DNA of 64,000 nucleotides from an uncultured Rhodospirillales bacterium. Its GTDB lineage: Bacteria > Pseudomonadota > Alphaproteobacteria > Acetobacterales > Acetobacteraceae. Position 1 is the first letter of the stretch; each line of letters opens with the position of its first letter. Shown here in pieces: positions 7,565-16,484 of the stretch. The notes below the pieces were generated by a model, which was not told the origin of the DNA, did no database searches, and was given only the letters and a program-made list of their open reading frames with translations. The translations under genes were made by a program, and so were the position numbers. The stretch covers positions 1-64,000 of the forward strand of contig CAIYCW010000026.1 in NCBI GenBank assembly GCA_903924855.1, written 5' to 3'.

Positions 7565-9388
7565 TCAGGCCGCGCTAGACCCGCGCTCGCTCTTCTTGCG
7601 CTCATGCGGATCGAGGTAGCGCTTGCGCAGCCGCACCGCACTCGGCGTCACCTCCACCAGCTCGTCATCCTCGATATAGGCCAAAGCCTGTTCCAGGCTC
7701 ATCCGCCGCGGCGGCACCAGCAGCAGCGCCTCATCCTTGCCGGCGGCGCGGATATTGGTCAGCTTCTTTTCGCGGATCGCGTTCACTTCCAGGTCGTTCT
7801 CGCGCGAATGCTCGCCCAGGATCATCCCGATATAGATCTTCTCACCCGGGTTGACGAACAGCGTGCCGCGCTCCTGCAGCGAGAACAGCGAATACAGCAC
7901 CGCCTCGCCATCCGAGTTGGAGATCAGCGAGCCGTTGCGCCGGCCTTCCATCGGGCCGCACCACGGGCCAAAGCCCACGAACAGCCGGTTCATGATGCCG
8001 GTGCCACGCGTGTCGGTCAGGAACTCGCCATGATAGCCGATCAGCCCGCGTGACGGCATGCGGAAGGTCAGGCGCACCTTGTCACCGCCAGACGGGCGCA
8101 TATCCTGCAGCATGCCCTTGCGGCGGCTGATCTTCTCCACCACCACGCCCGAATACGGCTCGTCCACATCGACGAGCACGTCTTCCATCGGCTCTTCCTT
8201 TTCGCCGGTCTCCGGGTTGATCTGCGTCAGCACGCGCGGCCGGCCGATGGTCAGCTCGAAGCCTTCGCGGCGCATCGTCTCGATCAGCACACCCAGCTGC
8301 AATTCGCCGCGGCCGGCCACCTCGAACGCATCAGCCTCGCCCGATTCCGTCACCTTGATCGCCACGTTGCCTTCGGTCTCGCGCAGCAGACGATCGCGGA
8401 TCTGACGGCTGGTCACCTTCTTGCCTTCACGCCCACCGAGCGGGCCATCGTTCACGCGGAAGGTCATGGCGAGCGTCGGCGGATCAACCGGGATCGACGG
8501 CAGCGGGCTGGTCACTTCCGGCGAGCAGATCGTGTGCGGAATCGTGCTGTCGGTCAGGCCGGCCACCGCGATGATATCGCCGGCCACCGCCTCGTCCACC
8601 GGCACGCGCTCCAGCCCGCGGAAGCTCATCAGCTTGGTCAGGCGGCCGGTCTCCACCACCGTCCCATCCTCGCGCAGCACCTTCACCGGCATGTTCAGCT
8701 TGGCGCGGCCCTGCTCGATCCGCCCGGTCAGCACGCGGCCAAGGAAGTTGTCATAATCCAGGATCGAGGCGTTCATCGCGAACGGCGCGTCATAGTCGAA
8801 CACCGGCGGAGCGACATGGCTCATCACCAGATCGAACATCGGCGACAGATCCTTGCGCTCGTCCTCGAGCGAGGCCACCGCCCAGCCCTGCCGGCCAGAG
8901 GCGAACAGCGTCGGGAAGTCGAGCTGCTCATCCGTCGCATCGAGCGAGGCGAACAGATCGAAGATCTCGTTGTGCACCTCATCGGCGCGCGCATCCTGGC
9001 GGTCGATCTTGTTGATCACCACAATCGGCTTCAGCCCGCGCTGCAGCGCCTTGCCCACCACGAACTTGGTCTGCGGCAGCACGCCCTCGGCGGCATCCAC
9101 CAGCAGGATGGCGCAATCCACCATGCCCAGGATGCGCTCCACCTCACCGCCGAAATCGGCGTGGCCTGGGGTGTCGACGATGTTGAGCCGGGTCTCCTTC
9201 CACACCACCGACGTGCACTTCGCCAGAATGGTGATGCCGCGCTCCTTTTCGAGGTCGTTGCGGTCCATCGCACGCTCGGCGACCTGTTGGTGTTCCTTGA
9301 ACGTGCCAGACTGCTTCAGCAGCTGGTCGACAAGAGTCGTCTTGCCATGGTCAACGTGAGCGATGATGGCGATATTGCGGATATCCAT
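7565..9388 (-). CDS. typA: Ribosome-associated GTPase TypA/BipA
   Basis: This is the translational GTPase TypA (BipA), about 607 residues, the usual length. It binds the ribosome in an EF-G-like manner and supports ribosome assembly and stress adaptation. The G1 motif is AHVDHGKTTL near the N-terminus, G3 is DTPGHADFGGEVER, and G4 is NKIDR. The second half contains the TypA C-terminal domain (RKGMLQDM, GLIGYHGEFLTDTRGTGIMN). I start it at MDIRNIAII (9388), where a weak AGGTG lies upstream, rather than at an in-frame ATG 14 codons earlier, because homologues begin there. Confidence 0.97.
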   Translation of the reverse strand: MDIRNIAIIAHVDHGKTTLVDQLLKQSGTFKEHQQVAERAMDRNDLEKERGITILAKCTSVVWKETRLNIVDTPGHADFGGEVERILGMVDCAILLVDAAEGVLPQTKFVVGKALQRGLKPIVVINKIDRQDARADEVHNEIFDLFASLDATDEQLDFPTLFASGRQGWAVASLEDERKDLSPMFDLVMSHVAPPVFDYDAPFAMNASILDYDNFLGRVLTGRIEQGRAKLNMPVKVLREDGTVVETGRLTKLMSFRGLERVPVDEAVAGDIIAVAGLTDSTIPHTICSPEVTSPLPSIPVDPPTLAMTFRVNDGPLGGREGKKVTSRQIRDRLLRETEGNVAIKVTESGEADAFEVAGRGELQLGVLIETMRREGFELTIGRPRVLTQINPETGEKEEPMEDVLVDVDEPYSGVVVEKISRRKGMLQDMRPSGGDKVRLTFRMPSRGLIGYHGEFLTDTRGTGIMNRLFVGFGPWCGPMEGRRNGSLISNSDGEAVLYSLFSLQERGTLFVNPGEKIYIGMILGEHSRENDLEVNAIREKKLTNIRAAGKDEALLLVPPRRMSLEQALAYIEDDELVEVTPSAVRLRKRYLDPHERKKSERGSSAA

Positions 9389-9519
9389 CGGAGGCACCTG
9401 AAATTGTGCGACGAAAACCACGCCCTGCATTGTGCAAGGCGCGGTTTCATCGTGTTGCAGCGCACCGATAACCGATCGGCCGGAGCGAGGCGAGGGCTAA
9501 TCAGCCACCCGCATGCACA

Positions 9520-10509
9520 TCAGCCGCGCGCCATCGCCTGAAGCTGGGCAGCCGGCGGCCGCCCACCATATTGCGAGATCACCAGCGCCGCCGCCCGGCT
9601 GGCAAGCGTGCCGCATTCGGCCAGCGGCAGCTGCCGGGCAAACCCGGCCAGGAAGCCGGCCGCATAGGCATCGCCCGCCCCCGTGGTGTCCACCACCTGG
9701 GTGGCCACCGGCGCCACCGCCACGCGCTCGGCGCCTGCGATGATCGTGCTGCCCTCCGCCCCGCGCGTCAGCACCGCAATCTCCACCTCGGATCCGGCCA
9801 GCGCCGCCGCCTCCTCCCAGGAGTTGGTCTCGTACAGCGCGGTGATCTCGGTCTCGTTGGCGAACAATATATCCACATGATCGCGCACCAGCGCGCGGAA
9901 CGCGGCGCGGTGGCGATGCACGCAGAACGCGTCGGACAGCGACAGCGCCACGCGCCGCCCCGCCGCATGGGCAAGCTCCGCCGCATGCAGAAAGGCGCGC
10001 TGCGCGGCCGGCGGATCGAACAGATAGCCTTCCATGTAGGTCACCGCCGAGGCGGCCACCACATCGGCGTCGATCTCATCCGGCCCCAACGTCACGCAGG
10101 CGCCCAGATAGGTGTTCATCGTGCGCTGGCCATCCGGCGTCACCATGATCAGGCAGCGCGCGGTGGGCGCCCCGCCCACCAGCGGCTTCGTCGGGAAATG
10201 CACGCCAACCGCCTGGATGTCATGGCGGAACACCTGGCCCAGCTGATCATCCGCCACCCGGCCGATATAGGCCACGCGCGCGCCCAGCATCGCCGCCACC
10301 GCACAGGTGTTGCCGGCCGAGCCCCCGCTGCTCTCGGTGCCCGGCGGCATCGCGGCATACAGCCGATCGGCGGTCTCGGTGTCGATCAGTGCCATGCCAC
10401 CCTTCTGCATGTCGTGATGGCTGATGAAACTGTCCTCCACCGGCGCCAGCACATCCACGATGGCATTGCCGATGCCCAGCAGATCGAAACGCGGATTGAT
10501 GGCGGACAT
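9520..10509 (-). CDS. Adenosine kinase (PfkB/ribokinase family)
   Basis: This 329-residue PfkB-family carbohydrate kinase resembles bacterial adenosine kinases. The N-terminus FDLLGIGNAIVDVLAPV and the GGSAGNTCAVAAMLG stretch are typical. The C-terminal PfkB signature DTTGAGDAYAAGFLAG supplies the catalytic Asp and the anion hole. The ATG at 10509 is preceded by GGGAG at a proper distance. It probably salvages adenosine to AMP; other nucleoside or sugar substrates cannot be excluded. It is transcribed in the same direction as typA, with 131 bp between, and divergently from the EI24-like gene. Confidence 0.88.
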   Translation of the reverse strand: MSAINPRFDLLGIGNAIVDVLAPVEDSFISHHDMQKGGMALIDTETADRLYAAMPPGTESSGGSAGNTCAVAAMLGARVAYIGRVADDQLGQVFRHDIQAVGVHFPTKPLVGGAPTARCLIMVTPDGQRTMNTYLGACVTLGPDEIDADVVAASAVTYMEGYLFDPPAAQRAFLHAAELAHAAGRRVALSLSDAFCVHRHRAAFRALVRDHVDILFANETEITALYETNSWEEAAALAGSEVEIAVLTRGAEGSTIIAGAERVAVAPVATQVVDTTGAGDAYAAGFLAGFARQLPLAECGTLASRAAALVISQYGGRPPAAQLQAMARG

Positions 10510-10582
10510 GCGGCGTGCTCCCTATGTATCTGCTGGCCGCGTATCATCCGGCGCGGTCTGCGGCAACAACAGGCGACTCTCC

Positions 10583-11299
10583 ATGATCCTTGCCACACTG
10601 CGCGCGCCGCTGCTGGCCGCGGCCCAGCTGACCGACCCGGCCTTCCTCGGCGCCGTGCTGCGCAGCGTGCTGTGGTCGATCATAGGCTTTGCCCTGCTCG
10701 CCCTGGGCGTGAGTGCCGGGCTGCACGCCTGGCTCGCCTGGGCCGGCACCTGGAGCTGGGCCGCGGGCCTGGCCGGCTTCTTCGCAACCTCCCTGCTCTC
10801 GGTCTGGCTGTTCGTGCCGCTGTCCACCGCCATCGCCAGCCTGTTCATCGACCGCATCGCCGATGCGGTGGAACGCCGCCACTACCCGCATCTGCCGCAG
10901 GCCGCCCCCGCCACCCAATGGCAGCAGATCGGCGATGCAACCGTGCTGGGCCTGCGCGTCTTCGTGCTGCAGGCCCTGGCCGCGCTGACCACGCTGATCC
11001 CACCCCATGTCACGGGCGTTGCCATCAGCTGGATGGTGGCGTCCTGGGCGGTGGGACGCGGCCTGTTCGTGCCGGTGGCGATGCGCCGGATGGACCGCCC
11101 CCACGCCCTGCCGGCCTATCGCAGCGTGCGCACCCAGGTCGTGCTGCAGGGTGCCCTCATCACCGCCGCCAGCCTGGTGCCGGTGCTCAACCTGCTCGCC
11201 CCCATCCTGGGCGCCGCCGCCATGGTGCATGTCCTGCACACGGCCGTCGCCGTCCCGGCATCCCCCGGCCGGATTGCAGGCCAGGCGCCCGTCGTGTAA
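10583..11299 (+). CDS. EI24/CysZ-like integral membrane protein
   Basis: This 238-residue membrane protein belongs to the EI24 (CysZ-like) family. It has several long hydrophobic helices, including WSIIGFALLALGVSAGLHAW and a C-terminal pair around VPVLNLLAPILGAAAMVHVL; the latter is the family hallmark near the end. Family members include the sulfate transporter CysZ, but many bacterial homologues are uncharacterised. I chose the ATG at 10583; an in-frame start further left would overlap the divergent adenosine kinase gene. It is followed by a bactofilin gene 36 bp downstream, probably co-transcribed. Confidence 0.8.
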   Translation: MILATLRAPLLAAAQLTDPAFLGAVLRSVLWSIIGFALLALGVSAGLHAWLAWAGTWSWAAGLAGFFATSLLSVWLFVPLSTAIASLFIDRIADAVERRHYPHLPQAAPATQWQQIGDATVLGLRVFVLQALAALTTLIPPHVTGVAISWMVASWAVGRGLFVPVAMRRMDRPHALPAYRSVRTQVVLQGALITAASLVPVLNLLAPILGAAAMVHVLHTAVAVPASPGRIAGQAPVV

Positions 11300-11335
11300 G
11301 GCGCGCTGCCACAGTGTTTTTTCATCGGGGCCCAC

Positions 11336-11875
11336 GTGTTCAAACGACGCAAACCACAGGACAGGACCACAACGCCCGACATGCCGGAGCCCCAGTCGCA
11401 AGGGCTGCAGCATGGTCCGGCCGGTGTCGATGCTGCCGGTGAGCCATCGTCCCGTCCGTTGCCCAAGGAAGCATCTCCCATGAGCCGACCGCCTGCCGCC
11501 GTCCCGATGCCGATCCCAGCCCCCACCGGCCGCACCATGCCGAAAAAAGACCCGGAGCGCCGCACCCTGGTGGTCGGCCGCGGCATCACCGTGCAGGGCA
11601 TGGTCACCGACGCCGAACGTCTTGTGGTGGAAGGCGTGGTCGAGGCAACGCTGATCCAGTCGCTGGAATTGTCGGTGGCGCCGGGCGGCATCTTCAAGGG
11701 CGAGGTCGAGGTGGAGGACGCCGAGGTGGCCGGCGTGCTGGACGGCTCGCTGGTCGCCCGCGGCAGCCTGATCGTGCGCGCCACCGGCCGCCTGCTCGGC
11801 GTCGCCCGCTGCCGCCGCCTGCAGGTGGAGGATGGCGGCCAGATCACCGGCCGCCTGGAGATGATCACCGAATAG
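11336..11875 (+). CDS. Bactofilin (polymer-forming cytoskeletal protein)
   Basis: This 179-residue protein has a disordered, Pro-rich N-terminal region (about 75 residues) followed by a beta-helical bactofilin core. The core is recognised by the regular short repeats after RRTLVVGRGITVQGMV, with alternating hydrophobic residues and glycine turns (for example APGGIFKGEVEVEDAEVAG). Bactofilins polymerise without nucleotide into filaments that organise cell-shape and envelope enzymes. The long N-terminal tail probably recruits partners or the membrane. The stop is followed by a convergent GST-like gene. Confidence 0.92.
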   Translation: MFKRRKPQDRTTTPDMPEPQSQGLQHGPAGVDAAGEPSSRPLPKEASPMSRPPAAVPMPIPAPTGRTMPKKDPERRTLVVGRGITVQGMVTDAERLVVEGVVEATLIQSLELSVAPGGIFKGEVEVEDAEVAGVLDGSLVARGSLIVRATGRLLGVARCRRLQVEDGGQITGRLEMITE

Positions 11876-11922
11876 CGCGCCGGCGATCCAACGCCGATCC
11901 GCTTGGGGATCAGGCGAGGCTG

Positions 11923-12579
11923 TCAGTGCGTGGCTGGCGCGCCCGGCTGTCGCAACGGCAGGGCGCGTGCGACGGCATCGATCGCGCAGCAGGCATCAAC
12001 GATCCGGTTGATGGTGGGATAGGGCGCCATGTCCACCTGAAACCCACGCGCGCCCATCACATGGCTGGTCAGGCACAGATCGGCGATCGAGATTTCGTTG
12101 CCGTGACAAAACCTGCCAGTCGCGGGGTCCCCCGCCAGACGCGCTTCGCCGATGCGCAGCCCTTCAGCAAACCAATGCTTCACCCAGGCGGTGCGGCCCG
12201 CCTCGTCCACGCCCAGCGTGTCGCGCAGATAGGCGCGGATGCGCGGCGGGATCAGCGGGTGATGGTCGGCCGCCCAGATCAGCGCCAGCGCTCGAATCCT
12301 GGCCCGGCCGACCGGATCACCCACCGGCAGCAGCGGCACCATCGGGCGCGTTTCTTCCAGATACTCAAGAATGGCCAGCGACTGTGTGAGGCAGACGCCG
12401 TTCTCCAGAATCAGCGACGGCACCACGGCTTGCGGATTGATCGCCACATAGTCGGGTGCGTGCTGCTCGCCGGCATCCAGATCGACCATGACCTCCTCAA
12501 AGGCAATGCCCTTGAGGTTCATCGACATCCGCACCCGAAACGCCGCCGCCGAACGCCAAAACCCATACATCCTGATCAT
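11923..12579 (-). CDS. Glutathione S-transferase, maleylacetoacetate isomerase-like (zeta type)
   Basis: This 218-residue cytosolic GST is most like zeta-class maleylacetoacetate isomerase. The N-terminus YGFWRSAAAFRVRMSMNLKG corresponds to the zeta signature, but the second serine of the usual SSCxxR or RSSAAYR active-site motif is alanine. NPQAVVPSLILENG and LTQSLAILEYLEE are the glutathione-binding strands. It has a good AGGAGAC site before the ATG and follows the TctC-type gene by 35 bp on the same strand. It may isomerise a ring-cleavage product of an aromatic acid taken up by that transporter; this link is inferred from position only. Confidence 0.85.
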   Translation of the reverse strand: MIRMYGFWRSAAAFRVRMSMNLKGIAFEEVMVDLDAGEQHAPDYVAINPQAVVPSLILENGVCLTQSLAILEYLEETRPMVPLLPVGDPVGRARIRALALIWAADHHPLIPPRIRAYLRDTLGVDEAGRTAWVKHWFAEGLRIGEARLAGDPATGRFCHGNEISIADLCLTSHVMGARGFQVDMAPYPTINRIVDACCAIDAVARALPLRQPGAPATH

Positions 12580-12614
12580 GCGTGGTCTCCTGAGGCCCGG
12601 CGGCGGGGAAGCAA

Positions 12615-13655
12615 CTACTTCAGCAATTCGCCGGCCTTGCGGGCAATCTCTGGCGGCGTCTGATAAACCTCGGTCACCAGCTTCTGCACTTCGGCCCCAT
12701 CAACCGGGTTGATCTCCAACTCGGCCTTGGCCGCATCCGCCAGGAAATCCGGGTCGTTCACCGTGTCCATGAACGCCTTGCGCAGCGCCGCCAGGCGATC
12801 CGCCGGAATGCCCGGAGGGGCGGCATACGGACGGCCCATCACCTGACGGGCGAACACCAGCTTCAGGATCTGCTTGTCCTCATTGCTCAACCCCGGCACA
12901 TCCATCACCAGCGGCACGTTCGGCAGATCAACGTGTTTCTTCAGCCCCAGCTGCAACAGGATGTTGATCTTCTTCTCCTTGATCCAGTTCGGCCGCGTCG
13001 CCAGCAGGCTCGAATAGGACCAGCCGCACCGCCCCTGCACCTCACCGCGCTCCACCGCCAGCAGCACGTCATTGCCGCCCGGATAGCCGGTCACGGCACG
13101 CATCTTGGTGCCCAACACGCCGTTGATCACCTTGACGAACTGCACCGTGTCATCGGTGGGCCCTGTGCCACCCGCCGTCATCTCCTGCGTCTTCAGCTGT
13201 TCGATGGAGGTGATCCCGGTGGAGGCCAGCGCGATGCACAGGCTGGTCTCGTTGTTGGCGCTGCCGATCCAGTTCATCTTCTGGGCGTCATAGCTCGCCC
13301 CCTGCAGCCCCATCAGCGGGTAGAACGCGGCACCACGGGCAAAGGTGCCGATCGCGGTGCCATCCTTCGGCGCGCGCGAATACAGGAAGTTGGCGGCCCG
13401 CAGACTGCCGGCCCCTTCCAGGTTCTGCGGCACAACATTGGGCTTGCCGGGAATATGGTCACCAAGATGGCGCGAAATCGCGCGGGCATAGTCGTCATAG
13501 CCGCCACCGACACTGTAGCCGATATACAGGTTGACCGTGCGGCCCTTGTAGAAATCCTCCACCGCGTCAGCGCGTGCCGGTGCCGCGGCAGCCAGCACAG
13601 CAAAACCGGACGCCACCACCCCACAGATCAATGATGTCAGCACACGCATGCCCAT
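12615..13655 (-). CDS. Tripartite tricarboxylate transporter substrate-binding protein (TctC/Bug family)
   Basis: This 346-residue periplasmic binding protein of the TctC/Bug family starts with a Sec signal peptide (hydrophobic AVLAAAAPARA). Then comes DFYKGRTVNLYIGYSVGGGYDDYAR, the conserved G-rich ligand loop, and IPGKPNVVPQNLEGAGSL. The start at 13655 (MGMRV) is preceded by GAGGGGG; ATG 13649 is equally possible. It lies divergently from the fused TctA-TctB permease gene, with about 210 bp between, and forms the third component of that transporter. The ligand is probably an organic or aromatic carboxylate. Confidence 0.92.
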   Translation of the reverse strand: MGMRVLTSLICGVVASGFAVLAAAAPARADAVEDFYKGRTVNLYIGYSVGGGYDDYARAISRHLGDHIPGKPNVVPQNLEGAGSLRAANFLYSRAPKDGTAIGTFARGAAFYPLMGLQGASYDAQKMNWIGSANNETSLCIALASTGITSIEQLKTQEMTAGGTGPTDDTVQFVKVINGVLGTKMRAVTGYPGGNDVLLAVERGEVQGRCGWSYSSLLATRPNWIKEKKINILLQLGLKKHVDLPNVPLVMDVPGLSNEDKQILKLVFARQVMGRPYAAPPGIPADRLAALRKAFMDTVNDPDFLADAAKAELEINPVDGAEVQKLVTEVYQTPPEIARKAGELLK

Positions 13656-13751
13656 TTCCCCCTCGATGACATTACAAACAGCTTGCCGCTGTCCGCCTTG
13701 CGCACAATCCGTAGCGCTGCGAACACGCCCGGGCAAGGCCCGTTGCCTTAA

Positions 13752-13772
13752 CTGTCATACACTCCCTTGACG
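13752..13772 (+). promoter_or_regulatory. Putative promoter/operator block with TGTCATACA
   Basis: The divergent TctC/TctAB control region contains TGTCATACA followed two bases later by CCCTTGACG. This 21-base block matches a block at 30796-30816 in another divergent control region at 17 of 21 positions. The TTGACG part could be a -35 box for the permease gene and TGTCATACA an operator half or full site. A GntR-type regulator would fit the TTGTxxxACAA style of the better-preserved copies; no such regulator lies in this window. Confidence 0.45.
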
Positions 13773-13864
13773 CGACGAAGCTTATTGCGGAGTGTCCGGC
13801 GTGTTCGCTGGTCATGCCGATTGTGCGCCAAGCGAACCATCCGGGTGGCCGACAAGGAACGATA

Positions 13865-15901
13865 ATGCATTCCGACATGCTTTCGATGGCAGCACACGCG
13901 CTGAGCCTGATGCTTGAGCCGATGCGGCTTTTGATCCTCTTCATCGGTGTGTGCATCGGCCTTGCCATCGGCGTGCTGCCGGGATTGAGCGGCATCGTCG
14001 GCATGGCGCTGCTGATCCCCTTCACCTACAGCATGGATGCGCCAAGCTCCTTCGCCCTGCTGCTCGGCATGGCGGCGGTCATCACCTCGTCGGATTTCAT
14101 CACCGCCATCCTGTTCGGCGTGCCAGGCCATGTCGGCGCCGCCGCAACCGTCATCGACGGCCACGCCATGGCCCGCAAAGGCCAGGCCGGCCGCGCCTTC
14201 GGCGCAGGCTTCGCAGCCTCCCTCACCGGCGGGCTGATCGGCGCCCTGGTGCTGTTCCTCTCCATCCCGGTGCTGCGCCCGGTGCTGCTTGCCGTGGGCT
14301 CCCCGGAACTGCTGGCCTTCACCATCTTCGGCATGTCGATGGTGGCAACCCTTGCCGGCCGCGCCCCGCTGAAGGGCCTCACCGTTGCCGCCATCGGCAC
14401 CATGCTGGCCATGATCGGCGACAAGGCGCAGGGCGGCACGCTGCGCTGGACCTTCGGCACCGAATATCTCTACGAAGGCCTGCCACTGATCCCCTTCACC
14501 CTCGGCATCTTCGCCCTGCCCGAACTGGCCGAGCTCGGCGTCAACCGCGAGACCATCGCGCGCGGTGAACCGGCCGAGATCTCTCTGACCAGCCAATGGG
14601 AAGGCGTGCGCGATGTCGGGCGCAACTGGTGGCTGGTGGTGCGCTGCTCGCTGCTCGGCACCGGGCTTGGCATCATCCCCGGCATCGGCTCGGCGGTGAT
14701 CGACTGGATCGCCTATGGCTATGCCCAGCGCACCGAAAAGAACCCCGAGAGCTTCGGCACCGGCGATGTGCGCGGCGTGATCGCACCGGAGGCGTCGAAC
14801 AACGCCAAGGAAGGCGGCCATCTCGTCCCCACTCTCGCCTTCGGCGTGCCCGCCGGCGCCTCGATGGCCCTGCTGCTCGGCGCCCTTCTGATGCACGGGC
14901 TCACCCCGGGCCCGGAAATGCTGACCAAGCATCTGGACGTCACCTACACCATCATCTGGTCGCTCACCCTGGCCCATGTGATCGGTGCGGCGATCTGCCT
15001 GCTCGGCAGCAACGTGCTGGCCAAGGTGGCGCGCATCCCGCCCGAGGTGCTGCTGCCCATCGTGCTCTGCCTGGTGATGGTGGCCGCCTACCAGGGCACC
15101 AATGACTGGGGCGATCTCTATGTGATGATCGGCTTCGGCGTGGTCGGCTGGATCATGAAGCAGCTGAACTGGCCGCGCCCGCCGCTGGTGCTGGGCTTCG
15201 TGGTGGGCGAGACCTTCGAGCGCTATCTGTTCATCTCCACCCAGCTCTACGGCAATGCCTGGATCTTCCGCCCCGTCGTCATCGTCATCATGATGGGCGT
15301 GGTCTGGTCGCTCTATGCGCCGATGGGCCGCATCATCCGCAGCGTCTACAGCAGCCTGCGCTCCGCCAAGCGGCGCGAGCACAAGCTCAACATCGGCATG
15401 TTCTTCACCCCCGCCGTGCTGCTGTTCATCATCAGCGCCATCGCCATCGGCTGGGACTGGCCGCTGCCCGCCAAGCTCGTGCCGATGACCGCGGGCTTCG
15501 TCGCCCTGATCGTCTGCGCGCTGAACTGGGTCAACGAGCTGTTCGGCGCCCCCGACCTGCCCTCCCCGCGAGAGGAGGTGAAGGCCGTCGCCCACGACGT
15601 GGCGCCCGAGCCCGAGATGCCGGTGTCCCTGGTGCGCAAACGCGCCGCCTCGTTCTTCCTCTGGCTCGCGCTGTTCACCGGCCTCGTCGCCCTGATGGGC
15701 TTCCTGCCGGCGATGTTCGTCTTCGTGCTGGCCAACATGACCCTGGTCTACGGCCGCAAACTCTCAACCGCGGCCCTCAGCGGCGCTGGCATCAGCGTCT
15801 TCTGCTGGGTGGTGTTCCACGAGCTGCTGCACGTCACCTGGCCGATGTCGCTGCTCGGCGACAGCTTCCCGGCCCTGCGCGACGCAACACAGTTCCTCTG
15901 A
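13865..15901 (+). CDS. Fused TctA-TctB tripartite tricarboxylate transporter permease
   Basis: This 678-residue inner-membrane protein joins the large TctA permease (about residues 1-500) to a TctB-like small subunit (about 510-678). TctA is recognised by GLAIGVLPGLSGIVGMALLIPFTY and by the second motif TGLGIIPGIGSAVIDWIAYG with APEASNNAKEGG. The C-terminal part (from about KLNIGMFFTPAVLLFI) has four further membrane helices of TctB type. Together with the divergent TctC protein it makes a complete secondary importer driven by ion gradients. The ATG at 13865 is preceded by AAGGAA; a longer frame lacks this. Confidence 0.93.
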   Translation: MHSDMLSMAAHALSLMLEPMRLLILFIGVCIGLAIGVLPGLSGIVGMALLIPFTYSMDAPSSFALLLGMAAVITSSDFITAILFGVPGHVGAAATVIDGHAMARKGQAGRAFGAGFAASLTGGLIGALVLFLSIPVLRPVLLAVGSPELLAFTIFGMSMVATLAGRAPLKGLTVAAIGTMLAMIGDKAQGGTLRWTFGTEYLYEGLPLIPFTLGIFALPELAELGVNRETIARGEPAEISLTSQWEGVRDVGRNWWLVVRCSLLGTGLGIIPGIGSAVIDWIAYGYAQRTEKNPESFGTGDVRGVIAPEASNNAKEGGHLVPTLAFGVPAGASMALLLGALLMHGLTPGPEMLTKHLDVTYTIIWSLTLAHVIGAAICLLGSNVLAKVARIPPEVLLPIVLCLVMVAAYQGTNDWGDLYVMIGFGVVGWIMKQLNWPRPPLVLGFVVGETFERYLFISTQLYGNAWIFRPVVIVIMMGVVWSLYAPMGRIIRSVYSSLRSAKRREHKLNIGMFFTPAVLLFIISAIAIGWDWPLPAKLVPMTAGFVALIVCALNWVNELFGAPDLPSPREEVKAVAHDVAPEPEMPVSLVRKRAASFFLWLALFTGLVALMGFLPAMFVFVLANMTLVYGRKLSTAALSGAGISVFCWVVFHELLHVTWPMSLLGDSFPALRDATQFL

Positions 15902-15916
15902 TCACCAAGCGCAGGC

Positions 15917-16381
15917 ATGCCCGCCCCGGCCAAGCCTGCCCGCAAGAGGCTGCCGGTCGAACACAGCATCGGCGCGCAGATCAGGCTGACCCATCGCCTG
16001 TTCTCCCAGGCGCTGCAAACGGCCCTGGCCGCGCATGAGGTGCCGCTTGGCATGTGGTATTTCCTGCGCGTGCTGTGGGAGCAGGACGGCCTGACCCAGC
16101 GCGAGATCAGCGAGCGTGTCGGCGCCACCGCCCCCACCGCCGTCGAGCAGCTGCGCAACATGGAGGCGCGCGGCCTGATCGCCCGCACCGCCAGCGCCGC
16201 CGACCGCCGCAAGATCCATTTTCACCTGACCGAGCAGGGCCGCGCCCTGGAACCCAGGCTTCTCGCCTGCGCCGAAGCCATCAACCAGGCGGCCCTCGCA
16301 GGCTTCACCCCAGGCGAGGCCGGCTTCCTGCGCCTCGCCCTGATGCAGATCCAGGCCAATCTGAACCGCACAGGCGATTAG
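15917..16381 (+). CDS. MarR family transcriptional regulator
   Basis: This 154-residue winged-helix protein is of MarR type. The recognition helix region is LTQREISERVGATAPTAVEQL, followed by the wing AADRRKIHFHLTEQG. It starts 15 bases after the TctAB gene and is probably co-transcribed with it, suggesting that it regulates the transporter in response to an aromatic or phenolic effector. Its TAG stop coincides with the first bases of a short palindromic repeat. Confidence 0.92.
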   Translation: MPAPAKPARKRLPVEHSIGAQIRLTHRLFSQALQTALAAHEVPLGMWYFLRVLWEQDGLTQREISERVGATAPTAVEQLRNMEARGLIARTASAADRRKIHFHLTEQGRALEPRLLACAEAINQAALAGFTPGEAGFLRLALMQIQANLNRTGD

Positions 16382-16408
16382 AGCACGGTCCGACCGATTG
16401 GTCCGACC
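16379..16408. repeat. Partial copy of TARAGCACGGTCCGA intergenic repeat
   Basis: The sequence TAGAGCACGGTCCGACCGAT, followed by a second GGTCCGACC, shares its first twenty or so bases with a repeat at 18943. Copies elsewhere in this window begin TAAAGCACGGT. Here the first three bases (TAG) form the stop codon of the MarR gene. The second arm of the palindrome seen at 18943 is degenerate. Confidence 0.6.
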
Positions 16409-16484
16409 TGCCACGCGCAGGCCGGCTTCAGCAAGCCCGTTGCAGCCACCCGGACGGCATCGCCCCGATTGCGTCCCACGAACC

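Noticed and set aside
13748-15595. A 615-codon minus-strand open frame opposite the TctAB gene
   Set aside because: It is the mirror of a clear membrane-protein gene, with Asp/His/Gly-rich shadow composition and no recognisable domain.
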